37,565 nt of DNA, taken from positions 1 through 37,565 of the forward strand of contig VBCM01000190.1 of assembly GCA_005883675.1 (NCBI GenBank). Direction: 5' to 3'. Below are positions 7,266 through 16,052 of this stretch, one piece after another. The DNA is from Betaproteobacteria bacterium. GTDB lineage: Bacteria; Pseudomonadota; Gammaproteobacteria; Burkholderiales; SG8-39. The notes under the pieces were generated by a model that ran no database searches, was not told where the DNA came from, and saw nothing but the letters and a program-made list of their open reading frames with translations. Each line of letters starts with the position of its first letter. Positions within the stretch are counted from its first letter, which is position 1. Position numbers and translations under genes: made by a program.

Positions 7266-8174
7266 TTAGCGCCGCCGCCAGAAATTGACGCCGAGGCTCG
7301 CACCGACGCCTAGAGCAAGCGCCGCGCCCAGCTTGGCAATCGCCCGCCCGGGCCGCGCGGGTGTGATCACCGGCGCGTTCGCCGCGCTCTGCACACGGAT
7401 CGCGCTCGGGGTGCCGGGCGCCAGCGCCGTGGCGCGCGAGCCGCGCTCCGCGGCGAAGAGGCGCGTGAATTCGGCCCCGAGCAGGAAGATCTGCGCCGAG
7501 TAGTAAACCCACACCATCACGACGACGAGCGACCCGGCGGCGCCGAATGCCGAGGTGACGCTCGATTTTCCGATGTAGAGCCCGATCGCCCACTTGCCCG
7601 CCGCGAAGAGCGCCGCGGTGATCGCCGCGCCTACCCACACGTCGCGCCAGGCGATGCGCACGCGCGGCATGATCTTGTAGATCATGGCGAAGAGGAGCGT
7701 CGTCAGCACGAAGCTCACCAGCACGTCGATGACATGCAATCCCCACCAGCGACCGAGCGCCGAGATCGCTGCCGACAACACGAGCGACACCATGAGGAGG
7801 AACGCGATGCCGAGGATCATGCCGAACGAAAGCACGCGCGTGCGCAGCAGCGTCCACCAGCCTTTCGCCTTCTCGCGCGCGGGCGCCCGCCAGATGCGAT
7901 CGAGCGCGTTCTGCAGCTCGCCGAACACGCTCGACGCTCCGCCGATCAAAAGCGCCGTGCCGAGCACCATGGCGAGCACGCCGCTTTGCGGCTTGCGCGC
8001 CGCGGCCACGAGTCCTTGCACGGCGTGTGCGCCGTCCGGCCCGATCAGCGTGGCGAGCTCGGCGTAGATTTCGCCGCGCGCCGCCTCCTCGCCGAAGAAG
8101 TAGCCGGCGATGCCGATCACGATGAGAAGCAGCGGCGCGATCGAGAAGAGCCGCCACCCCCGGCGCAGGTCCAT
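7266..8174 (-). CDS. YihY/BrkB-family membrane protein, N-terminus apparently missing
   Basis: A 302-aa polytopic membrane protein. Family signatures include FSIAPLLLIVIGIAG, FFGEEAARGEI, GASSVFGELQNALDRIW, and late WVYYSAQIFLLGAEF. YihY/BrkB proteins are inner-membrane proteins of uncertain, possibly transport, function. Normally about 35-45 residues, including the GAALAYYT part of the first membrane helix, precede FSIAPLL. Here only nine residues (MDLRRGWRL) do, although these resemble the family's very start. This suggests an in-frame internal deletion of roughly 30 codons near 8150. The gene starts 20 bases after the molybdenum hydroxylase stop. The family call is firm; whether the protein is functional is doubtful. 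Confidence 0.82.
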   Translation of the reverse strand: MDLRRGWRLFSIAPLLLIVIGIAGYFFGEEAARGEIYAELATLIGPDGAHAVQGLVAAARKPQSGVLAMVLGTALLIGGASSVFGELQNALDRIWRAPAREKAKGWWTLLRTRVLSFGMILGIAFLLMVSLVLSAAISALGRWWGLHVIDVLVSFVLTTLLFAMIYKIMPRVRIAWRDVWVGAAITAALFAAGKWAIGLYIGKSSVTSAFGAAGSLVVVMVWVYYSAQIFLLGAEFTRLFAAERGSRATALAPGTPSAIRVQSAANAPVITPARPGRAIAKLGAALALGVGASLGVNFWRRR

Positions 8175-8194
8175 GGCGGCGATGTTGCGGCGTT

Positions 8195-10468
8195 CTAGGC
8201 GGCCTTGCGATGCGCCGCCTGGAGGGCCTCCCATAGCCGGCGCGGCGTCGCCGGCATCTCGAAATGCTTCACGCCCGCTTGTCGCAAGGCATCGACCACC
8301 GCGTTCATCAGCGCCGGCAGCGACCCCGTAACACCCGCTTCGCCCACGCCTTTCGCGCCCAGGGGATTCAGCTTGGTCGGCACCGGGTGCTCGAGGAGCT
8401 TCAGTCCCGCGACCTCGCCCGGCCGCGGCATCGCGTAGTCCATGAAGCTGCCGGTGAGGAGCTGGCCCGCCTCGTCGTAGACCGCGAGCTCGGTGAACGC
8501 CTGCCCCGCGCCCTGCGCGATGCCGCCCTGCAGCTGCCCCTCGACGATCTGGTGATTGATGATGTTGCCCGCATCATCGCAGGCGACGTAGGACACGATC
8601 TGCGCCTCGCCCGTCTCGGGCGTGATCTCAAGCTCCGCGATGTGGCAACCGTTCGGGAAGCACGCGCCGAACTTGTTGGCGTAGGCGAGATCCATCGCGC
8701 CCGGGTGCTTTGCCGCCAGTTGCTGGATCGAGATGCGCCGATCGGTGCCCTTGATGCGGTATTCGCCCGCCGCGAACTCGATGTCCGCCTGCGCCGCCTC
8801 GAGCGCCTCCGCGGCGAGCGCCATGCCTTTCTTCACCAGCTCCTGCGCGCCGAGGTAGACCACGCCGCCCACCGCGAGCAGCGAGCGCGACCCGCCGGTT
8901 GCGTTGCCGGTGAGGTAGAACTCCGGCCCGGCCGTGCGCAGTCGGATTGTCTCCATCGGTATGCCGAGCACGCCGGAGACGAGCTGCGCATAGGTCGTCT
9001 CATGCCCCTGCCCGTGGTTGTGCGTCGGCGCGTAGATGGTGAGCTCGCCTTCGCCGCCCCAGCGCAGCTCGATCTGGTCCTGCGGCGCGAAGCCCGCTCC
9101 GGTCGCTTCGATATACGTCGCCATGCCGCGGCCACGCAGCTTGCCTCTGCGCTCGCTTTCGGCTTTGCGTGCAGCGAAACCACGCCAGTCCGCCGCCGCC
9201 AGCGCCTTTTTCATCACGCCCTCGAAGTCGCCGGAGTCGTACTCGAAGCCGGCGGCGATGCGGTAGGGGAATTGGCGGATGAAGTTCCGGCGCCGAAACT
9301 CGGCGGGATCCAGCCCGAGCTCGTGCGCCGCGTGCTCGACCAGGCGCTCGAGCGCATACGACATGATCGGCCGGCCGGCGCCGCGATAGGCGGCCATCGG
9401 CGCGGTGTTCGTCAGCGCGAGGCGAATGCGGGCATAGGCCGCGGGGACGTCGTAGACGCCGGACAGGCAGTTGACGATGCCGATGGTATTGATGAACGGG
9501 CCGGTGGGCGCGAGATACGCGCCCAGATCCGCGAGCATGTCGAAGCGCATGCCCAGAATCTTTCCCTGGGAATCAACTGCCAGCGCGCCGCGCGAGCGCA
9601 CCCCTCGCGCCTGCTCGTCGGCGAGGAACACCTCGCTCCGCGTGCCGGTCCATTTCACCGGGCGGCCGAGCTTCTTCGCGGCGAAAAGCGCGGCGCAGTA
9701 CTCGGGGTAGACGTTGAAGCGCACGCCAAAGCCGCCGCCTACTTCTTCGGCAATCACGCGGATCTTCTCCGGCGGCACGCCGAGCACCGCCGAGAGCTGG
9801 TTCCTCATGATCGGCGCGCCCTGCGTACACGTGTAGAGGTGATACATCTCGGCGCGCGCGTCCCAGTGCGCGAGGCAGGCGCGCGGCTCCATGGGATTGC
9901 CGACCACGCGCGAGATGTCGACTTCCAGCTCGATGGTGCGCGCCGCTTTCGCGAACGCCGCCTTCGAGCCCGCGTCGTCGCCCGATTCGTAATCCAGCAC
10001 GATGTTGCCCGGCACGCTGTCGTGCACGAGCGGCGAATCGGGCTTTAGCGCTTCGGCGGCACTGATCAGCGCCGGGCGGTCGCGGTATTCGATGTTGAGG
10101 AGCTCGGCTGCATCCTGAGCGGCTACGGCGCTTTGCGCGACGACCAGCGCCACGGGCTCGCCGGTGAAGCGCACACGGCCCTGCGCGAGCGCCGGGCGGC
10201 CTGGGTGGATGAGCTCCATGCCGCCGCGACCCTTGACGGGCAGCGCGCACGGCAGCGACTTGAGCGCGGCGCGAATGTCCTCGCCGGTGATGACGGCGAT
10301 GACGCCGGGTTGGGCGCGCGCGGCGGCCACGTCGAGCGAAACGATGTCCGCGTGCGCGCGATCCGAGCGCACGAAGTGGCCGTACGCCTGTCCCGGCAGA
10401 TTCCAATCGGAAACATACTTCCCCCGACCGGTGAGCATCCGGTCGTCTTCCAGCCTGCCTTTGATCAT
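8195..10468 (-). CDS. Xanthine dehydrogenase/CO dehydrogenase-family molybdopterin-binding large subunit
   Basis: A 757-aa molybdenum hydroxylase catalytic subunit (CoxL/XdhB superfamily). The start has LTGRGKYVSD, followed by Moco-binding segments: GGGFGVRFNVYPEY, the active-site loop AYRGAGRP (residues 360-367), and GVGEAG with the catalytic Glu at about 710. The AYRGAGR loop is the so-called form II type, unlike the AYRCSFR loop of true aerobic CO dehydrogenase, so the substrate is probably an aldehyde, heterocycle or other small molecule. The FAD-binding medium and 2Fe-2S small subunits normally required are not in this window. Its ATG directly follows the stop of the universal stress protein gene. 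Confidence 0.92.
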   Translation of the reverse strand: MIKGRLEDDRMLTGRGKYVSDWNLPGQAYGHFVRSDRAHADIVSLDVAAARAQPGVIAVITGEDIRAALKSLPCALPVKGRGGMELIHPGRPALAQGRVRFTGEPVALVVAQSAVAAQDAAELLNIEYRDRPALISAAEALKPDSPLVHDSVPGNIVLDYESGDDAGSKAAFAKAARTIELEVDISRVVGNPMEPRACLAHWDARAEMYHLYTCTQGAPIMRNQLSAVLGVPPEKIRVIAEEVGGGFGVRFNVYPEYCAALFAAKKLGRPVKWTGTRSEVFLADEQARGVRSRGALAVDSQGKILGMRFDMLADLGAYLAPTGPFINTIGIVNCLSGVYDVPAAYARIRLALTNTAPMAAYRGAGRPIMSYALERLVEHAAHELGLDPAEFRRRNFIRQFPYRIAAGFEYDSGDFEGVMKKALAAADWRGFAARKAESERRGKLRGRGMATYIEATGAGFAPQDQIELRWGGEGELTIYAPTHNHGQGHETTYAQLVSGVLGIPMETIRLRTAGPEFYLTGNATGGSRSLLAVGGVVYLGAQELVKKGMALAAEALEAAQADIEFAAGEYRIKGTDRRISIQQLAAKHPGAMDLAYANKFGACFPNGCHIAELEITPETGEAQIVSYVACDDAGNIINHQIVEGQLQGGIAQGAGQAFTELAVYDEAGQLLTGSFMDYAMPRPGEVAGLKLLEHPVPTKLNPLGAKGVGEAGVTGSLPALMNAVVDALRQAGVKHFEMPATPRRLWEALQAAHRKAA

Positions 10469-10909
10469 TTACGTCCTAGATAGCGCGATGAGGATGCTGC
10501 AGGGGGCATAGTCGAGGAGCGTCGCGCCCACGGAGCCTTTCCACCAGCGTGCGGCGAACGAAGTGTGCTGGTTATGGCCGACGACGACGAGATCCACGCC
10601 GAGGCTCTTGGCGAAGCGGCAGATCTCTTCCACCGGCTCGCCGACCGCGAGCTGGCCGGTGGCGTTGAATCCGCGCTCGCGCAGCGTGCGAATGCCCTCG
10701 TCGAGGATCGCCTGCGTGCGCTTCTTCTCCTCCTCGAGCAGCTCCTCGGGCACGAAGCCCTCGGTGAGAAAGAGGCTGGGCGGCATGCTCGCCACGGCAA
10801 GCAAATGCGTTTGCGCGCCGAGGAAGCTCGCGAGGTCCGCGCATTCAAGCAGCGCGCGCTTTCCTTCGTGGGAGCCGTTGTACGCGAGCAGGATCTTGCG
10901 GTACTTCAT
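10469..10909 (-). CDS. Universal stress protein (UspA family)
   Basis: A 146-aa UspA-domain protein. It begins MKYRKILLAYNGSHEGKRAL, the first strand and Asp/Asn loop of the fold. The C-terminal part has VDLVVVGHNQHTS then GSVGATLLDYAPCSILI, matching the G-2x-G-9x-S/T-type nucleotide-binding region in outline. Such proteins are cytoplasmic and often bind ATP; roles are in stress survival. It is located 15 bases after the Bug-type receptor stop and immediately before the molybdenum hydroxylase ATG with no gap, so it is co-transcribed with both. Confidence 0.92.
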   Translation of the reverse strand: MKYRKILLAYNGSHEGKRALLECADLASFLGAQTHLLAVASMPPSLFLTEGFVPEELLEEEKKRTQAILDEGIRTLRERGFNATGQLAVGEPVEEICRFAKSLGVDLVVVGHNQHTSFAARWWKGSVGATLLDYAPCSILIALSRT

Positions 10910-10924
10910 GGCCGTCCTCCCATT

Positions 10925-11881
10925 CTAATTCCCCTTCCCGAGCAGCCCGACGCGCTCTATGGTCGCACGTTCGGCGGCGAGCGTCTCGGCGGCCCAGCGC
11001 GCGTAGTCGGCGCTCGAGCGGTACCAGTACACCTGGTCGAGCTGCGCCAGCGTCTTCATATGCTCGGGATCGTCCAGCGTCTTCTTGAAGGCATCGTGCA
11101 GCGTGCGCACCACCTGCGGCGCCATGCCCTTCGGGCCGACGATGCCATAGGGTGAATACGAGACGATGTCGTAGCCGAGCTCGCGCGCCGTCGGCGCGTT
11201 CCACTTGGTACGCTTCTCGCCGAACGTGACGAGGAGCCGCATCTGTCCCGCGTCGACGAAGCGCCCCCAGCCGGTGGAGTCCGAGAGCGCCATCACGTGT
11301 CCACCGAGCAGCGCCTGCGCGCCTTCGGCGAAGCCCTTGTACGGCACCTGCAGCACCTTGACCCCCGCCTTGAGGGCAACCTCCTCCATCAGGAGATGCG
11401 GCGACGTCCCGGCGCCGGGCGTGGCATAGGCGAGCTGTCCCGGATTGGCGCGCGCATAGTCGAGGAGCTCGCGCAGGCTCTTCAGCGGCGAGTCGGCGCG
11501 CACCACGATGCCGAACGTGTAGCCGGTGATGCCGATGATGTAGGTGAAGTCGTTGAGCGCGTCCCAGTCGACCGCGCGCTGGTGCGGCAGGCGAAACGCG
11601 GTGATCGGGAGCTGCGACACGGTATAGCCGTCGGGGCGCGCGAGCCGCGCCATTTGCGCGGGGCCCACCATGCCGCCGCCGCCGGGCTTGTTCTCGACAA
11701 GCACCGGCTGGCCAAGATATTTGGCTGCCACCTCGGCGAACTTGCGCAGGTGCGTGTCGGTCGTGCCGCCGGGCGGCCACGGGCAGATGAGGGTGATCGG
11801 CTTCGCCGGAAATGGCTGCGCCGCCGCCGTCGCTGCGAGAGCGGCGAGCACGATGCTCGCGAATGTAGCTATTGCGCGCAT
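10925..11881 (-). CDS. Bug/TctC-family periplasmic substrate-binding protein
   Basis: A 318-aa extracytoplasmic receptor of the tripartite tricarboxylate transporter (Bug) family. It has a signal peptide (MRAIATFASIVLAALAATAA, cleaved before QPFPAKP). Hallmarks are PITLICPWPPGGTTD, VENKPGGGGMVG, YATPGAGTSPHLLMEEV, and VPYKGFAEGAQALLGGHV. Bug proteins bind organic acids or other small ligands in the periplasm for TctAB permeases. No tctA/tctB are present here, as is common for the many orphan Bug genes in Burkholderiales. First gene of the long minus-strand run; divergent from the acyl-CoA cassette across a 62-base gap that probably holds promoters for both. Confidence 0.93.
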   Translation of the reverse strand: MRAIATFASIVLAALAATAAAQPFPAKPITLICPWPPGGTTDTHLRKFAEVAAKYLGQPVLVENKPGGGGMVGPAQMARLARPDGYTVSQLPITAFRLPHQRAVDWDALNDFTYIIGITGYTFGIVVRADSPLKSLRELLDYARANPGQLAYATPGAGTSPHLLMEEVALKAGVKVLQVPYKGFAEGAQALLGGHVMALSDSTGWGRFVDAGQMRLLVTFGEKRTKWNAPTARELGYDIVSYSPYGIVGPKGMAPQVVRTLHDAFKKTLDDPEHMKTLAQLDQVYWYRSSADYARWAAETLAAERATIERVGLLGKGN

Positions 11882-11943
11882 CCTCCTCCTCCGGGCGGCG
11901 ATTATAGCGAGCAGGGCGCGGCTAGAATAACCGCCCCGCCTCC

Positions 11944-13431
11944 ATGCTTGATGTCTCCCGCAGCGATCTCACCGCCGGTGTCGCCGGCGCCGGCACCATG
12001 GGCCGCGGCATCGCGCAGGTGCTTGCGCAATGCGGCGTGAGGACGCTCCTCTACGACGCGCAGCCCGGCGCCGCGCAGCGCGGGCTCGATTCAATCGCGC
12101 AGGCGCTCGCGCGGCTCGCCGAAAAGGGACGCATCGACGATCCGCACGCGATCGCGCGGCGCATCGAAGGGGTGCCGGGCCTGTCGGCGTTCGCGCCCTG
12201 CCACCTGGTGATCGAAGCGATCGTCGAGGACCTCGTCGCCAAGCGCACGCTCTTTTCCGAGCTGGAAGCGATCGTGAGCGACGAGTGCATCCTCGCGAGC
12301 AACACCTCGTCGCTCTCCGTCACTGCCATGGCTGCCGTATGCAAGCGCCCCGGCCGCGTCGCGGGCTACCACTTCTTCAACCCGGTGCCGGTGATGAAAA
12401 TCGTGGAAGTCGTCGACGGCGTACTCACCGAGCCGTGGGTCAGCGAGGCGCTCGCCGCGCTCGCCAAGCGCTACGGCCATACGCCGATCCGCTGCAAGGA
12501 CACGCCAGGCTTCGTCGTCAATCACGCCGGGCGCGCGTTCGTCCCCGAGGCGCTGCGCATCTACGCCGAAGGCATCGCCGACTTCGCCACCATCGACCGC
12601 ATCCTGGTCGACGCGGCGGGCTTCCGGCTCGGGCCCTTCGGCCTGATGGATCTTGTCGGCCTCGACGTCAACGTCGCAGTGATGAAGTCGATGTACGAGC
12701 AGTATTTCCAGGAGCCGAAGTACAAGCCCTCGTTCATCGCCGAGCCGCGGGTCGCCGCCGGCTTGCATGGCCGCAAGAGCGGGCGCGGCTGGTATACGTA
12801 CGCGCCCGAGCTGCAGATGCCGCCCGAGGCGCCGGCGCCGAAGGCAAAGCCCGCCGCCGTGTGGGCGGTGCCGGAGCTGAAGGAGCTGCTCATGGATCTC
12901 GGCGCGAAGCTCGAGCTCAAGCCCACGCCCGAGAGCGTCTGCTTCGTCGCGCCGCTTGGCCTCGATGCGAGCGCCGCTGCGCTCGAGCAAGGCCTCGATG
13001 CGTCGCGCACGGTAGCCGTAGATCCACTGTTCGGCTTTACCAAGCGCCGCACGCTGATGGTGAATCCTCTGACCAGGAGAGAAGTCAGGGACACCGCGCA
13101 CGCCCTGCTCGCCGCAGACGGCGTGCCGGTCTCGGTGATCAACGACTCGCCGGGCTTCGTCGCCCAGCGCGTGGTCGCGCACATCGTCAACGTCGGCTGC
13201 GACATTGCACAGATGCGCATTGCTACGCCGGAAGATCTCGACCGCGCGGTGATGCTCGGCCTCGGCTACCCGAAGGGTCCTCTCGCCATGGGCGACGCGC
13301 TGGGCGCAAGGCGCATCCTCGCCATCCTGCAGGCGATGCACGAGCTCTACCAGGAGCCGCGCTACCGGCCAAGCCCGTGGCTGCGCCGGCGCGCCGGGCT
13401 CGGCGCATCGCTCCTTACCCCGGAGAACTGA
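11944..13431 (+). CDS. 3-hydroxyacyl-CoA dehydrogenase (PaaH-like, two C-terminal domains)
   Basis: A 495-aa NAD-dependent 3-hydroxyacyl-CoA dehydrogenase. The N-terminal Rossmann motif is GAGTMGRGIAQ (residues 15-25). The catalytic His lies in YHFFNPVPVMKIVEVV, and KDTPGFVVN starts the first 3HCDH dimerisation domain. A linker rich in Pro/Ala/Lys follows, then a second domain with INDSPGFVAQR and LGYPKGPLAMGDALG. The length and duplicated C-terminal domain match PaaH/PaaC-type enzymes, which oxidise 3-hydroxyadipyl-CoA or similar in aromatic and dicarboxylate degradation. It is followed one base later by the (broken) thiolase gene. The ATG at 11944 has no strong ribosome site. Confidence 0.9.
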   Translation: MLDVSRSDLTAGVAGAGTMGRGIAQVLAQCGVRTLLYDAQPGAAQRGLDSIAQALARLAEKGRIDDPHAIARRIEGVPGLSAFAPCHLVIEAIVEDLVAKRTLFSELEAIVSDECILASNTSSLSVTAMAAVCKRPGRVAGYHFFNPVPVMKIVEVVDGVLTEPWVSEALAALAKRYGHTPIRCKDTPGFVVNHAGRAFVPEALRIYAEGIADFATIDRILVDAAGFRLGPFGLMDLVGLDVNVAVMKSMYEQYFQEPKYKPSFIAEPRVAAGLHGRKSGRGWYTYAPELQMPPEAPAPKAKPAAVWAVPELKELLMDLGAKLELKPTPESVCFVAPLGLDASAAALEQGLDASRTVAVDPLFGFTKRRTLMVNPLTRREVRDTAHALLAADGVPVSVINDSPGFVAQRVVAHIVNVGCDIAQMRIATPEDLDRAVMLGLGYPKGPLAMGDALGARRILAILQAMHELYQEPRYRPSPWLRRRAGLGASLLTPEN

Positions 13432-13432
13432 A

Positions 13433-14577
13433 ATGCTCGACGCCTATCTCTACGACGGACTGCGCAGTCCCATCGGCCGCCACGCCGGCAAGCTCGCGGG
13501 CCTGCGCCCGGACGATCTCGCCGGCGATGTCATCAGGGAAGTGGTCGCGCGCAACAAGATCGACCCGGCCGAGCTGAGCGACGTGGTGCTCGGCTGCGTC
13601 AACCAGGCGGGCGAAGACAACCGCAACGTCGCGCGTTTCGCCGCGCTGCTCGCGGGCCTGCCGCCGACGACGCCGGGCTGCACGGTCAACCGCCTGTGCG
13701 CGAGCGGCCTGCAGGCCGTGGTCGACGCCTCGCGCGCCATCACCTGCGGCGAGGGCGAGCTCTACATCGCCGGCGGCGTCGAAAGCATGAGCCGCGCGCC
13801 GTACGTGATCAGCAAGCCCGACGCTTCATCAAGCAGTACGGCAGCCACTCGATGCCCGAGACCGGGGACAACGTGGCGAAGGACTTCGGCATCACGCGCG
13901 AGCAGTCCGACGAATTCGCGCTTGGCTCGCAGCAGAAATACGCGACCGCCGAGAAGGAGGGGTTCTACGCGGGCGAAATCATGCCGGTCGCCTTGCCTTC
14001 CCGGAAGAAGGATTCCGCGCCGGAGGAGCTCAGCGCCGACGAGCACCCGCGCCGCGACAGCACCATGGAAGCGCTCGCCAAGCTGAAGCCGCTCTTCGAA
14101 GGTGGCGTGGTCACGGCGGGCAACGCCTCCGGCGTGAACGACGGCGCCGCGGCGCTCCTGATCGGCAGCCGCAAGTGGGGCGAGCGCAAGGGCAAGAAGC
14201 CGCTGGCGCGCATCCGCGCCGCCGCGAGCGCGGGCGTGGAGCCGCGCATCATGGGCGTCGGGCCCGCGTATGCGATTCCGCGCGCGCTCGAGCGCGCCGG
14301 GCTCAAGCTCGCGGACATGGACATCATCGAGATCAACGAGGCGTTCGCGAGCCAGGTGCTCGGCTGCCTCAAGCTGCTGGGCGTCGATCTCAAAGACCCG
14401 CGGGTCAACCCCAACGGCGGCGCCATCGCCATCGGCCACCCGCTCGGCGCCTCCGGCGCGCGGCTCGCGCTGACGGTGGCGCGCGAAATGCAGCAGTCTG
14501 GCGCGCGCTACGCCGCGGTGTCGCTTTGCATCGGCGTGGGCCAGGGCCTCGCCGTGATCCTCGAACGGGTGCAGTAA
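13433..14577 (+). pseudogene. Acetyl-CoA acyltransferase (thiolase, PcaF/PaaJ-like), broken by ~60-bp deletion
   Basis: The first frame (from ATG 13433) runs from MLDAYLYDGLRSPIGRHAGK through the acyl-accepting Cys motif NRLCASGLQA to [12 protein letters not shown] near 13825, then turns to nonsense. From 13822 the next frame carries on with [20 protein letters not shown] and keeps intact thiolase sequence to the end, including [13 protein letters not shown] (catalytic His) and CIGVGQG (second Cys). In PaaJ/PcaF about 20 residues normally lie between these two parts. The combined length of 1145 bases is about 61 short of a typical 401-aa gene, so an out-of-frame deletion is indicated. The intact gene would cleave beta-ketoadipyl-CoA or acetoacetyl-type thioesters. 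It may be real decay or an assembly fault. Confidence 0.88.
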
Positions 14578-15706
14578 TGAATGCGCCGATCAAGAAACCC
14601 AAAGCCGAATTCGTCTGGGACGATCCGCTGCTCCTCGAGCAGCAGCTCACGCAGGAGGAGCGCATGGTGCGCGACGCGGCGCACGCCTATGCGCAAGGCA
14701 AGCTCGCGCCGCGCGTGCTGCAAGCCTTCCGAGCCGAGAGCACCGACCCGGCGATCTTCCGCGAGATGGGCCAGCTCGGCATGCTCGGGCCGACGATTCC
14801 ATCCGACTACGGCGGGCCGGGCCTCAACTATGTGGGCTATGGGCTCATCGCCCGGGAAATCGAGCGCGTCGATTCCGGCTACCGCTCGATGATGAGCGTG
14901 CAGTCCTCGCTCGTCATGCTGCCGATCTACGAGTTCGGCACCGAGGCGCAGCGCAAAAAATACCTGCCGAAGCTCGCCACCGGCGAATGGATCGGCTGCT
15001 TCGGCCTCACCGAGCCGAACCACGGCTCCGACCCCGGTTCCATGCAGACGCGCGCCAAGAAGGTGACGGGCGGCTACAGCCTGACGGGAAGCAAGACGTG
15101 GATCTCGAACTCCCCGATCGCCGACGTGTTCGTCGTCTGGGCGAAGGACGAGAGCGGCGACATCCGGGGCTTTGTGCTGGAGAAAGGCACCAAGGGAATC
15201 TCGGCGCCGAAGATCCACGGCAAGGTGGGGCTGCGCACCTCGATCACCGGCGAGGTCGTGATGGACGGCGCTTTCTGCCCCGAGGAGAACGTGTTTCCCG
15301 AAGTGCGGGGGCTGAAAGGCCCGTTCACCTGCTTGAACGCGGCGCGCTACGGCATCGCCTGGGGCGCGCTCGGCGCGGCGGAGGATTGCTGGCACCGGGC
15401 ACGGCAGTACGTCCTCGAGCGCCAGCAGTTCGGCCGACCCTTGGCGGCCAACCAGCTCATCCAGAAGAAGCTCGCCGACATGCAGACCGAGATCACGCTC
15501 GGGCTGCAGGGCGTGCTGCGCCTCGGCCGCATGAAGGACGAGGGCACGGCATCCGTAGAGATCACTTCCATCATGAAACGCAATTCCTGCGGCAAGGCAC
15601 TCGACATCGCGCGCACCGCGAGAGACATGCTCGGCGGCAATGGCATCTCCGACGAGTTCGGGGTGATCCGCCATGTCGTCAACCCGGCATCCAGGCGTTC
15701 AACTGA
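14578..15706 (+). pseudogene. gcdH: Glutaryl-CoA dehydrogenase, broken near the 3' end by ~67-bp deletion
   Basis: It starts at ATG 14578 directly after the thiolase stop. The acyl-CoA dehydrogenase sequence is intact for about 367 residues: [46 protein letters not shown], and [21 protein letters not shown]. The expected next part (LEVVNTYEGTHDxHALILGR in homologues) is absent. Instead the end, GIQAFN and its TGA at 15704-15706, follows at once in another frame. About 67 bases are missing, including the TYEGTH Glu that acts as catalytic base in this family. The original frame reads on into the next gene, creating a false fusion to 16013. The intact enzyme would oxidatively decarboxylate glutaryl-CoA to crotonyl-CoA with FAD. 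Confidence 0.9.
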
Positions 15707-15776
15707 GCCGTTAAATCGCCGCGGCGGAAAGAGTTGGCTCGTGCCGCCCGCGCCGCCGGGCTACGATGGGCGGCCT

Positions 15777-16013
15777 ATGCCCAACTTGCGCGAGTACGCC
15801 TACCCCGCCTTGATGATTGCGACGCCCGTGCTGCTGGTCGTCGGTGTCGTCGTCTTGTGGAGGGCAGTCTCAGTGGAAGCGCATCTCACCGCCTTCATCA
15901 TTTTCGCGCTCGCCGGCTGCAGTTTCGCGGGCGCTCGTGAATTGAAGCGCAGAGAGGAGAACGCAGGCAGGCCAGCGCCGCCGGAATTCACCGAGCGCAA
16001 GGAACCGCAGTGA
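15777..16013 (+). CDS. Small two-helix membrane protein
   Basis: A 78-aa protein starting [20 protein letters not shown]. It has two hydrophobic helices (about residues 8-30 and 36-52) followed by a charged tail ([13 protein letters not shown], then [10 protein letters not shown]) likely to be cytoplasmic. I do not recognise the family. It is in the same frame as the broken glutaryl-CoA dehydrogenase, so an automatic caller may fuse them; the internal ATG at 15777 and the change to membrane-protein composition mark the true start. The ribosome site is weak. Confidence 0.6.
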   Translation: MPNLREYAYPALMIATPVLLVVGVVVLWRAVSVEAHLTAFIIFALAGCSFAGARELKRREENAGRPAPPEFTERKEPQ

Positions 16014-16052
16014 GAAAAAGTTCGCACGCCGTCTAACCAAAGGGAGAAAAAC

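Noticed and set aside
14175-16013. Single 612-codon reading frame covering the dehydrogenase and a membrane protein
   Set aside because: It begins inside the thiolase gene in a wrong frame and joins two genes only because of the deletion near 15685. The real starts are 14578 and 15777.
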